A stretch of DNA of 64,000 bases from Aromatoleum toluolicum (lineage in GTDB: Bacteria > Pseudomonadota > Gammaproteobacteria > Burkholderiales > Rhodocyclaceae). A program made the translations under genes and the position numbers. The first letter of the stretch is position 1. Every line of letters begins with the position of its first letter. Under the pieces are notes generated by a model, which worked only from the letters and a program-made list of their open reading frames with translations, was not told the DNA's origin and did no database searches. The DNA lies in NCBI RefSeq assembly GCF_012911005.2, contig NZ_WTVS01000001.1, forward strand, positions 124,001 to 188,000, read 5' to 3'. This document shows positions 18,486 through 26,405 of the stretch, piece by piece.

Positions 18486-19295
18486 ATGGAACTGAGCGTC
18501 AACGACACGCCCGCCTACCTCTACACCGGCGGCCGCCCCTTCGATCGCCAACAGCCCGTCGTCGTCCTGATCCACGGTGCCGGCCACGACCACAGCGTGT
18601 GGAACTACCAGGCCCGCCAGCTCGCACACCACGGCTTCGCCGTGCTCGCACCCGACCTTCCTGGCCACGGACGCTCGCAGGGCAGCCCGCTGCCCACCAT
18701 CGAGGCCCTCGCGGACTGGGTCGAGGCCCTGCTCGACGCCGCGGGCGTCGTCCACGCCGCCCTCGCCGGCCACAGCATGGGTTCGCTCGTCGCCCTCCAG
18801 ACGGCCGCGCAGGCGCCGGCGCGCATCTCGAAACTCATCCTGATCGGCAGCGTCGCACCGATGCCCGTCGCGCCACCGCTGCTCGAAGCCGCCGCACACG
18901 AGCGCGCCGCCGCGCACGGGATGATCAACCAGTGGTCCTACACCCCGGCTTCGCAGCTCGGCGCGAGCCCCGTCCCCGGCGTCTCCCTCACCGGCCTCAA
19001 CCAACGCCTGATGGAACGCCAGCGCGAAGGCGTGCTCGCAAACGACCTCGCCGCATGCAATGCCTACCAAGGTGGCCTCGACGCCGCAGCGCGCATCGCC
19101 GTCCCGTGCGCGATGCTGTGCGGCGAACGCGACCAGATGACGCCCCGCAAGGCCGTCAAACCCCTGCACGAAGCGCTCGCCAAGGTTCCCGGCGGCGCGC
19201 GTATGATAGTGATCAAAGGCGCCGGTCATGCGATGATGGCCGAAGCGCCCGATGCGGTCGGCGATGCCATGCGAGGCTTCCTCACCAGCGCATAA
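18486..19295 (+). CDS. Alpha/beta hydrolase
   Basis: A 269-residue alpha/beta-fold hydrolase. The oxyanion-hole region is HGAGHDHSVW (30-39), the nucleophile elbow is GHSMG with Ser97, and the other catalytic residues are probably Asp216 (CGERDQ) and His248 (GAGHAM). There is no signal peptide, so it is cytoplasmic. The arrangement with metY, 3 bases apart, suggests either a thioester/ester-cleaving housekeeping role or a homoserine-related function, but the substrate cannot be deduced. Confidence 0.85.
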   Translation: MELSVNDTPAYLYTGGRPFDRQQPVVVLIHGAGHDHSVWNYQARQLAHHGFAVLAPDLPGHGRSQGSPLPTIEALADWVEALLDAAGVVHAALAGHSMGSLVALQTAAQAPARISKLILIGSVAPMPVAPPLLEAAAHERAAAHGMINQWSYTPASQLGASPVPGVSLTGLNQRLMERQREGVLANDLAACNAYQGGLDAAARIAVPCAMLCGERDQMTPRKAVKPLHEALAKVPGGARMIVIKGAGHAMMAEAPDAVGDAMRGFLTSA

Positions 19296-19355
19296 CACAA
19301 CAACATGGAAGCCCCGTTCGCTGCCGCACGACAAGACCCCCAACAGGAGAGAGCC

Positions 19356-20168
19356 ATGTCGCAGCAGAACGATACGGGTACTGCAGCAGAAGAACCTGTC
19401 TTTCCGACTGTCCGCGAAGTCGATGCGGGCGCCCCCTTGCGCTGGATCGGACGCGGAATAGGCGACTTCCGCGCATGTCCGATTCCCAGCCTGTTCTACG
19501 GCTTCTGCTTCGCGGCGATGGGTCTGCTCGTCACGATGGTGTTCGAGCACGCCTACGAATACACCGCCGCGATGACGTCAGGATTCCTGCTGGTTGGCCC
19601 CTTCCTCGCGATGGGCCTGTACGAGATCAGTCGCAGGCACGAGGAAGGACAGACCTGCGCCCTGCTGCCGACGCTCACCGTGTGGCGGCGCAACGCCGGC
19701 AACATCGGCATCTTCGCGGTCGTCCTCGGGGTCGTGTTCCTCGTCTGGGCACGCGCTTCGCTGGTCATCTTTGCCCTCTTCTACACCAACGAGCTCCCCA
19801 ACCTCAGCGGCTTTCTCAACCAGCTCGTGACGCTCGAGAATCTCGAGTTCCTGCTCGTCTATTTCAGCGTCGGACTGCTGTTCGCCTGCATCGTGTTTGC
19901 CGCCAGCGTGATCTCCGTGCCCCTCATGCTCGACCGCAACCAGGACGCCATTTCCTCGATGCTCGCCAGCATCGGCGCCCTTGCCCGCAACCCCGGCGCG
20001 ATGGTCGTGTGGGCCTCGCTCATAGTCATACTGACTATAATCGGATTCCTCAGCTTCCATCTCGGACTGGTGGTACTGATGCCCATCGTCGGCCACGCCA
20101 GCTGGCACGCGTACCGCGACCTCGTCGCCCCCGCCGGCGACGCCCCGCCACCAACCGGCGCCCGTTGA
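19356..20168 (+). CDS. DUF2189 integral membrane protein
   Basis: A 270-residue inner-membrane protein starting after an AGGAGAGA site. After a soluble N-terminus of about 50 residues it has about six hydrophobic segments (near 48-66, 72-95, 120-143, 163-187, 213-238 with a final short one). The WIGRGIGDFRACPIPSLFYG opening and GPFLAMGLYEISRR segment near 80-93 are typical of DUF2189. No function is established for the family. Confidence 0.8.
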   Translation: MSQQNDTGTAAEEPVFPTVREVDAGAPLRWIGRGIGDFRACPIPSLFYGFCFAAMGLLVTMVFEHAYEYTAAMTSGFLLVGPFLAMGLYEISRRHEEGQTCALLPTLTVWRRNAGNIGIFAVVLGVVFLVWARASLVIFALFYTNELPNLSGFLNQLVTLENLEFLLVYFSVGLLFACIVFAASVISVPLMLDRNQDAISSMLASIGALARNPGAMVVWASLIVILTIIGFLSFHLGLVVLMPIVGHASWHAYRDLVAPAGDAPPPTGAR

Positions 20169-20204
20169 ACTAGCCCATCGAACAAGCCCCCTCGGACCAC
20201 CGTC

Positions 20205-21074
20205 ATGCACTCCGCACAGGAACTTGTCACAAACGTCATAACGCTCGCGTCCCTGCCGACCGTGTATCTGCGCATCCGCGATGAACTCGACGCGCCGACG
20301 GGGTCAACGAGCAGCGTCGCCCACGCCATCAGCGCCGATCCCGCTATCGCCTCCAGCCTGTTGCGGCTTGCGAACAGCGCCTTCTATGGCTACGGCGGGA
20401 AGATCGACACCATCTCCCGCGCCGTAACGGTTCTCGGCATCCAGCAGGTGCACGACCTCGTGCTTGCGATATCGGTGAGCGGCGCCTTTTCCCTGTTTGC
20501 GCCCCGCCACCTCGACATGCCGCGCTTCTGGCGCGGAAGTGTCATGCGCGGCCTCGCTGCACGCGAAATCGGGCGGAACCAGGGCATGATCGGAGTCGAA
20601 CGGCTGTTCGTCATCGGCATGCTGTCCGACATCGGACATCTGGTGATGCACCAGACGGTGCCGGAACTCGCGCTCGAAGCACGCACCATCGCGGCAGCCA
20701 CCCACGAACCGCTGCACGAGGCGGAACGTCGCATCGTCGGCTGTGACCATGCCGAGGTCGGCGCCGCGCTGATGGCACACTGGCGCCTGCCGACGAGCTT
20801 CGTGGACATCGTCGGAGCACAGACCGTACCGCGCCTCGGCGGCGACTACGTCTACGAGGCAGCGATGGTGCACGTAGCCGCGCGCATTGCCGACGCCGAC
20901 CAGGAAAACGAATCGAGCACCGCCGCGGCAGATCGCATGGACCCCACGATCTGGACCCTGCTCGAAATGGAACCGGCCAGCGTGCGCCGCATCCGCGAAA
21001 GTGCCGAACTCGACTTGGCGGGCTATACCGCACTCTTCTTCCCGAACCTCGGCAACGAACGCGCACGCGCCTGA
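20205..21074 (+). CDS. HDOD domain protein (second copy)
   Basis: A 289-residue HDOD protein, distinct from the one at 14346. Signature pieces are LPTVYLRIRDEL near 16-27, SSLLRLANSAFYG near 50-62, IDTISRAVTVLGIQQVHDLVLA near 66-87 and IGMLSDIGHLVMHQ near 145-158. It probably acts in signalling. Its last 52 bases overlap, tail to tail, the 3' end of the hydrogenase protease gene on the other strand. Confidence 0.85.
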   Translation: MHSAQELVTNVITLASLPTVYLRIRDELDAPTGSTSSVAHAISADPAIASSLLRLANSAFYGYGGKIDTISRAVTVLGIQQVHDLVLAISVSGAFSLFAPRHLDMPRFWRGSVMRGLAAREIGRNQGMIGVERLFVIGMLSDIGHLVMHQTVPELALEARTIAAATHEPLHEAERRIVGCDHAEVGAALMAHWRLPTSFVDIVGAQTVPRLGGDYVYEAAMVHVAARIADADQENESSTAAADRMDPTIWTLLEMEPASVRRIRESAELDLAGYTALFFPNLGNERARA

Positions 21075-21547
21075 GCCGGCGCACGCCAGTGGTCCGGCTG
21101 CGGAAACTGGAACAGCTCGCGGGCAAATGGAAGGGCCGCCTCGACCGCTTCCTCGGCGAGCGCCGACAAGCCCTCACCCAGCTCGAAACGGACCGCGCGC
21201 AGCCCCAGAATGAAGGCCGGAGGCGGTTCCACCCCCTCGATGCGGCGGAACACGTCCAGCACGGCCTGCGGCGACAACGCATGGGAAAAACTCGACACCG
21301 GCCCTTTCCCGTCGGCTTCGGCGAACTCGAAAGGCGCCTCCAGGCCGCAGGCCGCATCGACGAACAGCGCCACATCGGCGCCGCGCAGCTCCAGCGCATG
21401 CTCGACCTGGAGCTGAAACTCGCACACCACCCGCGCACCCGCCGGCAGGTCGCCCTCAAGCCGCTGCAGCAGCAGCGGCCCGGCCGCATCGTCCCCGCGC
21501 GATTCGTTGCCGGTGACGAAGATCACCAGCCGGCCGGGATCAGTCAC
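21023..21547 (-). CDS. hoxW: Hydrogenase maturation protease
   Basis: A 174-residue nickel-dependent endopeptidase of the HyaD/HoxW family, which trims the C-terminus of the large hydrogenase subunit once nickel is inserted. The conserved GNESRGDDAAG segment lies near the N-terminus and includes the metal-sensing acidic pair. The GTG start at 21547 overlaps the hoxH stop by 8 bases, so translation is likely coupled; an upstream in-frame start gives a long non-family leader and was rejected. Its gene position directly after hoxH is typical of hox operons. Confidence 0.82.
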   Translation of the reverse strand: MTDPGRLVIFVTGNESRGDDAAGPLLLQRLEGDLPAGARVVCEFQLQVEHALELRGADVALFVDAACGLEAPFEFAEADGKGPVSSFSHALSPQAVLDVFRRIEGVEPPPAFILGLRAVRFELGEGLSALAEEAVEAALPFARELFQFPQPDHWRAPAQARARSLPRFGKKSAV

Positions 21548-23000
21548 GCACCACCCGATCCACGACCGCGCCGCCGGCGTCCGCCAGCTCCAGCACCAGC
21601 GGCATCTTGCCCAGCGCGTGGGTCGCACAGGACAGGCACGGATCGTAAGCGCGGATCGCAACCTCGATGTGATTGAGCAAGCCCTCCGTCAGCTTCCGCC
21701 CGTCCAGGTAGCGACGCGCGACTTCCCGCACCGCCGTGTTCATCGCCTGGTTGTTGTGCGTCGTCGACACGATCAGGTTGCACATCGTGACGAGGTCGTC
21801 GTCGCCGACCTGATAATGGTGGATCAGCGTCCCGCGCGGCGCCTCGATGATGCCGACCCCCTCGGTCCCGCGCTCGCCATCCGCCAGCAGCGCCCCCTCA
21901 AGCAGGTCGCCGTCGCCCAGCAGGTCGCGGATCGTCTCCGCTGCATGCAGCAGCTCGATCATCCGCGCCCAGTGATAGGCCAGCGTCGCCCTGACCGGTT
22001 CGCCCCGGCCGTGATCGATGAACTCGCGGCGCTCGGCCTCGGCCAGCGGCGTCGGAATGAAATCGCAGTTCTGCACCCGCGCGAGCGGCCCCACCTGGTA
22101 CCACCCCTCGTCCGGCCCCAGCTGCTGCAGGTAAGGGAACTTCATGTAGCTCCAGGGCTTGACCTGCTCCCGGATGAGGCTGCGGTACGACTGGTCCGGC
22201 ACCTTGTCGACCAGGATCTTCCCGTCCGCATTGCGAAAGCGCAGCGCCCCGTGATACAGGTCCATCGCCCCGTCGGCCCGCACGAGGCTCATCACGTTAG
22301 CGCGGAAACGCCCGAACTCGTCGTACAGGGCAGGATCGGTCCGATGCAGCCGTTTCACCAGTTCGACCGCCGCGCGGCTCCACTCCACCATGCGGTCGAT
22401 CTCCGCGCGCAGCGCGTCCCTGTCCTCCACCGCGAGATGCCGATTCATCCCGCCGGGAACCGAGCCGGTGCCGTGGATGCGCTTGCCGGCCGTAGCACGG
22501 ATCACCTCCTGTCCGAACTTGCGCAGCAGCACCCCTTGCCTCGCCACCTCGGGGTACGCCGCGGCGACCCCGACGATGTTGCGCTTGCCGACTTCGGACT
22601 CGAAGCCGAACAGCAGGTCCGGCGAAGACAGGTGAAAGAAATGCAGCGCGTGCGATTGCAGGATCTGCCCGTAATGCATCAGGCGGCGCAGCTTCTCGGC
22701 CGAACGCGTGATCGGGATGCCCAGCACCCGGTCCATCGCCTTCGACGCCGCAAGGTGATGGCTGACGGGACAGATCCCGCACAGGCGCTGCACCATCACC
22801 GGCACCTCCCAGTACGGGCGCCCCTGGATGAACACCTCGAAGCCGCGGAACTCCACGATGTGCAGACGCGCCTCGCGGACATGGTCGTCTTCATCGAGCA
22901 GCAGTGTCACCTTGCCGTGCCCTTCGACGCGCGACACCGGGTCGATCACGACCCGGCGCAATTGCTCCCTGTCGGCAGCGGTTTCAAGCGACGAATCCAT
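21540..23000 (-). CDS. hoxH: NAD-reducing hydrogenase large subunit
   Basis: The 486-residue [NiFe]-bearing large subunit. The N-terminal nickel ligands are in R72-L-C74-GI-C77-PVSH81 and the C-terminal ones in DPCLSC (about 455-458), followed by ATH461. The 25 residues after His461 are the tail that HoxW would remove. A GVPxxRVEGHG-type element near 20-30 (DPVSRVEGHGK) also fits. The ATG at 23000 has a GAGG site 6 bases upstream and sits 8 bases after the hoxY stop. The set hoxFUYH marks a bidirectional group 3d hydrogenase that couples H2 to NAD. Confidence 0.93.
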   Translation of the reverse strand: MDSSLETAADREQLRRVVIDPVSRVEGHGKVTLLLDEDDHVREARLHIVEFRGFEVFIQGRPYWEVPVMVQRLCGICPVSHHLAASKAMDRVLGIPITRSAEKLRRLMHYGQILQSHALHFFHLSSPDLLFGFESEVGKRNIVGVAAAYPEVARQGVLLRKFGQEVIRATAGKRIHGTGSVPGGMNRHLAVEDRDALRAEIDRMVEWSRAAVELVKRLHRTDPALYDEFGRFRANVMSLVRADGAMDLYHGALRFRNADGKILVDKVPDQSYRSLIREQVKPWSYMKFPYLQQLGPDEGWYQVGPLARVQNCDFIPTPLAEAERREFIDHGRGEPVRATLAYHWARMIELLHAAETIRDLLGDGDLLEGALLADGERGTEGVGIIEAPRGTLIHHYQVGDDDLVTMCNLIVSTTHNNQAMNTAVREVARRYLDGRKLTEGLLNHIEVAIRAYDPCLSCATHALGKMPLVLELADAGGAVVDRVVRD

Positions 23001-23008
23001 GCGAGACC

Positions 23009-23563
23009 TCAATCGAAACGCAACAAAGGATGCGCCAGGCGCGGCGTGCGACCGCCGATCAAGTCGGTCAGGAACTTCCAGATCGCTTCGCCCGACGGCG
23101 GACATCCCGGTATGAAGTAATCGACCCGCACCACCTCGTGGATCGGGTGTACGCGGTCAAGCAGCAGCGGCAGTTCGGGGTCGTCCGGAACGCCCCCCTC
23201 CTCGATGCCGTCGCGCTTCACGTACACCTGCTGCAGGCAGTCGCCGAGATCGAGATGATTGCGCTGCGCCGGCAGACCGCCATTGATCGCGCACGCGCCG
23301 ACCGCGACCAGCGTCTTGCAGTTGCGGCGGAACTCGCGCAGCACATGCACATTCTCGGCATTGCACACGCCCCCCTCGATCAGGCCGATGTCGCAGGGTC
23401 CGCAATGCTTGATGTCGGTCAGCGGCGAGCGGTCGAACTCCACGACCTTCGCCAGCTCGAGCAGGCGCTCGTCCATGTCGAGGAGGGACATGTGGCAGCC
23501 GAAACATCCCGCCAGCGAGGTCGTCGCAACGCGCACGCGGGGCATACCGATGCTGTCGCTCAT
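23009..23563 (-). CDS. hoxY: NAD-reducing hydrogenase small subunit
   Basis: The 184-residue small subunit, which carries the proximal [4Fe-4S] cluster beside the nickel site. Cluster cysteines are Cys20 and Cys23 (AGCFGCH), Cys91 (GACAING) and Cys154 (PGCPPSGE). It is short and lacks the twin-arginine signal of uptake hydrogenases, which fits a cytoplasmic enzyme. The ATG overlaps the hoxU stop (ATGA), with GGAGAAGG upstream as ribosome-binding site. Confidence 0.93.
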   Translation of the reverse strand: MSDSIGMPRVRVATTSLAGCFGCHMSLLDMDERLLELAKVVEFDRSPLTDIKHCGPCDIGLIEGGVCNAENVHVLREFRRNCKTLVAVGACAINGGLPAQRNHLDLGDCLQQVYVKRDGIEEGGVPDDPELPLLLDRVHPIHEVVRVDYFIPGCPPSGEAIWKFLTDLIGGRTPRLAHPLLRFD

Positions 23564-24264
23564 TCGCCCTTCTCCATCGCAACGATGCTGATCGAGGCTT
23601 CGTCGTACTTGCGCTCGCCGATCGGCACCGCGAAACCCACCCGCTTGTGCAGGATCACGCCGACCGGGCAAATGTCCGCCGCCCGGTCGCTCACCGCGAA
23701 GTCCGTATCGGCAAGCCGCCCCGACTCCGCATTCACGACCAGATGCTTGCGGATGCCGCGCCCGGTCAGCGCGAACACGCCCTTGTGATCGACGTCCCGC
23801 GACGCCCGCACGCACAACTCGCAGAAGATGCAGCGATTGAAATCCAGCAGCACGTCCGGATGCGACGCGTCCACCGGGCGGTCCGGGTAGAAGTGCGCAA
23901 AGCGCGCGCTGCTCATGTCCAGCTCGTACGCCAGTGCCTGCAGTTGGCAGTTGCCGCTCTTCTCGCACGAAGGGCAGAAATGGTTGCCCTCGACGAACAG
24001 CATCTGCAGCAGCGCCCGCCGCTCGCCGTTGATCTCCGGCGTATTGCTTTCCACCTCCATCCCGTCCCGCGCCGGCAATGCACAGGACGAAACGTGGCGC
24101 CCGCCAACCTTCACGATGCACAGCTTGCACGAGCCGTGCGGCGGAAAATCCGGGTGCCAGCACAGGTGCGGAATATAGTGACCGGCCGCGCGTGCGGCCT
24201 GGAGTATCGTCTGGCCTTCCTCGAACGGCACCGGCCGCCCGTCGAACAGGAACGTCCCGCCCAT
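23560..24264 (-). CDS. hoxU: NAD-reducing hydrogenase diaphorase subunit, NuoG-like
   Basis: A 234-residue electron-transfer subunit resembling the N-terminal part of NuoG. A plant-type [2Fe-2S] site is marked by C..CKLC...C (IPHLC, SCKLC, SSC) in the first 60 residues. A His-ligated cluster is marked by HFCPSCEKSGNC, and a further [4Fe-4S] site by CIFCELC and DICPVG. It links HoxF flavin chemistry to HoxY. The ATG at 24264 is preceded by AGGAGG within the end of hoxF, 2 bases after the hoxF stop. Confidence 0.92.
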   Translation of the reverse strand: MGGTFLFDGRPVPFEEGQTILQAARAAGHYIPHLCWHPDFPPHGSCKLCIVKVGGRHVSSCALPARDGMEVESNTPEINGERRALLQMLFVEGNHFCPSCEKSGNCQLQALAYELDMSSARFAHFYPDRPVDASHPDVLLDFNRCIFCELCVRASRDVDHKGVFALTGRGIRKHLVVNAESGRLADTDFAVSDRAADICPVGVILHKRVGFAVPIGERKYDEASISIVAMEKGE

Positions 24265-24266
24265 CG

Positions 24267-26060
24267 CTAAACCTCCTCCCGCCAATCCAGGTGCGCGGCC
24301 GGATCGTCGCGGCCGGTCATGCGGCGCGCCGTTTCCAGCGCCGCATCGAGATCGAACGCCGGCTTGAAATCGAGCGACACGAGTCGCCGCTCGTAGGCCG
24401 GACGGAACTTGATCAGCGTGTCGATCACCGGATTCGGCGCGCTCGACCCGAGCCCGCAATGGCTCGCGTTCTTCAGCAGCCGGTCCAGCCACTCGATATC
24501 GGCGAGATCCATCTTCGCCCCCTTCCCGCTCGCGAGCTTGTCCATGTAGCCCTTGAGCAAGGCCGTCCCGACGCGGCACGGCGTACAGAACCCGCAGCTC
24601 TCGTGCGCGAAGAAATGCACGAAATTGCGCGCCATCTCGAACGGGTCGCGGCGGCCATCGAACACCATGAAAGCCCCCGCCGTCGGTACGTCCTCGAACG
24701 CGATGCGCCGATGGAACTCGTGTCCCGCGATCGTCACGCCCGACGCGCCGCCCACCTGCACGACTTGCGGATCGTGCGCCCCGCAGTCCTCGAGCACGTG
24801 CTCGATCGTCACACCGAAGGGATACTCATATACCCCGGGATACGCACAGTCTCCCGAGATCGAAAGCAGTTTCGTGCCCGTCGACTGCGGCGTTCCCGTC
24901 GCCGCGAAAGCCGCACCGCCCTGCAGGGCGATCAGCGTGGTCTTCGCCAGCGTCTCGACGTTGTTCACCACCGTCGGACGGCCGAGATAGCCGTGCGTGA
25001 CCGGGAACGGCGGCCTGATCCGCGGCGTGCCGCGCTTGCCTTCGAGCGATTCGAGCAAGGCCGTTTCCTCGCCGCACACGTAGGCACCGGCACCCAGATG
25101 GATGTCGATATCGAAGTCGAATCCCCCTTCGCCGAGGATCCGCGCCCCGAGAAGCCCCGCCGCACGCCGCAGCGCCAGTACCGCCCGCAGATGCTTCAGC
25201 AGATAGCGATACTCGCCCCGCAGGTACAGCAAGCCTTGCCGCGCGCCCGTCGCCCACGCCGCGAGGGTCATCCCCTCGAAGATCCGCTCCGCCTGGCTCG
25301 CGAGCAGTACGCGATCCTTGAACGTACCCGGCTCGCCTTCGTCCGCGTTGCACACCACCACCTTGTCGGCGCCCGGGGCATCGCGACAGGCCATCCATTT
25401 CACCGCTGTCGTGAAACCCGCCCCGCCGCGCCCGCGCAACCCGGAAATGCGCATCTCCTCGAGCCAGCCCTGCCGCCCGCGCGCCATCGCCGCCTGCAGC
25501 GCAGCACCGGGAACAAAGTCCTCCCCGAGCAACGCCCCGCGCCGGCGGATGTTGTCATCGATACGGAAATACTCCGCGGGCCACTCGGCCACCGGGGTGC
25601 CGGCACGTACCAGCGAGGCGATGCGCTCGATACGCGCCTCGTCGAGTCGCGTCACGGCAAGCCCATTGACCAGGATCGCCGGGCCCTGATCGCCCATGCC
25701 CGTGCACGACGTGGTGTCGACGCTCGCCTCCCCGCCAGCCGAGACCTCTCCCGGCGCCACCTCCAGCCGGCGACAGAGGCTCTCCATCAGCCCGCGGCTG
25801 CCGAGCATCCGGTCGATGATGTTGTCGGAAAAGAGGACGCGGTAGCGGCCGACCGGCTCCGTGTGCAGGAAGCTGTAGAACCCGGCCACACCTTCGACGC
25901 GTGCCCGCGGCAATTCGAGCAGGTCCGCAATGCGCGTCAGCGACGCTGCCGGCAAATGACCGATGCCGTCCTGCGTTTCAATAAGAATCTGCAGCAATTG
26001 CGAGGGCTCTCGCCGGTGGCGCTCGACCGCCTGTGCTGCTATCCGCTCGGCATCTTGCAT
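24267..26060 (-). CDS. hoxF: NAD-reducing hydrogenase diaphorase subunit, NuoE/NuoF fusion
   Basis: A 597-residue flavoprotein that reduces NAD+ with hydrogen electrons. Residues about 1-165 are NuoE-like and the rest NuoF-like: FMN site [10 protein letters not shown] near 207-216, NAD-binding [14 protein letters not shown] and cluster ESCGFCTPC followed by HCGLG. The NuoE part keeps SCTGMGDQGP, but the other three cysteine positions of the usual [2Fe-2S] set are replaced (LFSDNIIDRMLG, and Gly at the fourth). ATG at 26060 chosen because GGAG lies 8 bases upstream; a GTG 18 bases earlier is less likely. First gene of the operon. Confidence 0.93.
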   Translation of the reverse strand: MQDAERIAAQAVERHRREPSQLLQILIETQDGIGHLPAASLTRIADLLELPRARVEGVAGFYSFLHTEPVGRYRVLFSDNIIDRMLGSRGLMESLCRRLEVAPGEVSAGGEASVDTTSCTGMGDQGPAILVNGLAVTRLDEARIERIASLVRAGTPVAEWPAEYFRIDDNIRRRGALLGEDFVPGAALQAAMARGRQGWLEEMRISGLRGRGGAGFTTAVKWMACRDAPGADKVVVCNADEGEPGTFKDRVLLASQAERIFEGMTLAAWATGARQGLLYLRGEYRYLLKHLRAVLALRRAAGLLGARILGEGGFDFDIDIHLGAGAYVCGEETALLESLEGKRGTPRIRPPFPVTHGYLGRPTVVNNVETLAKTTLIALQGGAAFAATGTPQSTGTKLLSISGDCAYPGVYEYPFGVTIEHVLEDCGAHDPQVVQVGGASGVTIAGHEFHRRIAFEDVPTAGAFMVFDGRRDPFEMARNFVHFFAHESCGFCTPCRVGTALLKGYMDKLASGKGAKMDLADIEWLDRLLKNASHCGLGSSAPNPVIDTLIKFRPAYERRLVSLDFKPAFDLDAALETARRMTGRDDPAAHLDWREEV

Positions 26061-26244
26061 GGGCAAACTCCGGAGCACGCTCTATGCAAGAAGTTTAACA
26101 GCAAGTGATGCTGCAGCGCGTCGTTGGGAAGGGCACAAATATTTCCGTCCCCGCCTGCAGGACGGCGATCACCGGAAGCTTCCCGACACCGCGCCGAAAC
26201 CCTTTGCGGGCGCGACTTTCAGCTTAGAGAGCCATCCAAGAGTG

Positions 26245-26260
26245 CTACTAGATATAGTAA
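26245..26260 (+). promoter_or_regulatory. Candidate NrdR box upstream of nrdJ
   Basis: CTACTAGATATAGTAA agrees with the palindromic NrdR box (ACACTATATATAGTGT) at 11 of 16 positions, including the central ATATAGT. NrdR represses ribonucleotide reductase genes when dATP is high. NrdR boxes normally come as a pair about 31-32 bases apart; the partner expected near 26277 matches only 8 of 16, so the call is tentative. Confidence 0.45.
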
Positions 26261-26323
26261 TTGCGTCGCGCTTGACATACCGTAAAAACATTTAACGTAT
26301 TGTTTTTTTTAATTTTTATTTTT

Positions 26324-26352
26324 TTGCAAAATCGAACATGGCGAGCTATTCT
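26324..26352 (+). promoter_or_regulatory. Candidate nrdJ promoter
   Basis: TTGCAA (26324-26329), 17-base spacer, TATTCT (26347-26352). The 20 bases upstream are almost pure A/T and could act as an UP element. Initiation would leave a leader of about 50 bases before the nrdJ ATG. An alternative -35, TTGACA at 26272-26277, has no good -10 at 16-18 bases. Both are weak calls. Confidence 0.35.
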
Positions 26353-26405
26353 TCACGCCGAACCACACACCATCGAACGGACTCACACACGGACTCAAAA
26401 AGACC

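Larger units (their letters stand above)
26061..26405. other. Divergent intergenic region between hoxF and nrdJ
   Basis: About 345 bases with no gene I can support. The nrdJ-proximal 100 bases are unusually A/T-rich for this genome, including T-tracts at 26302-26325. It holds a candidate NrdR box and two candidate nrdJ promoters, listed separately. I searched for a cobalamin riboswitch because nrdJ is B12-dependent and found no B12-box-like core. No promoter for hox could be singled out. Confidence 0.5.

Noticed and set aside
26101-26405. Cobalamin riboswitch upstream of nrdJ
   Set aside because: No B12-box-like core and no matching helices were seen; the A/T tracts and NrdR-like box explain the region better.
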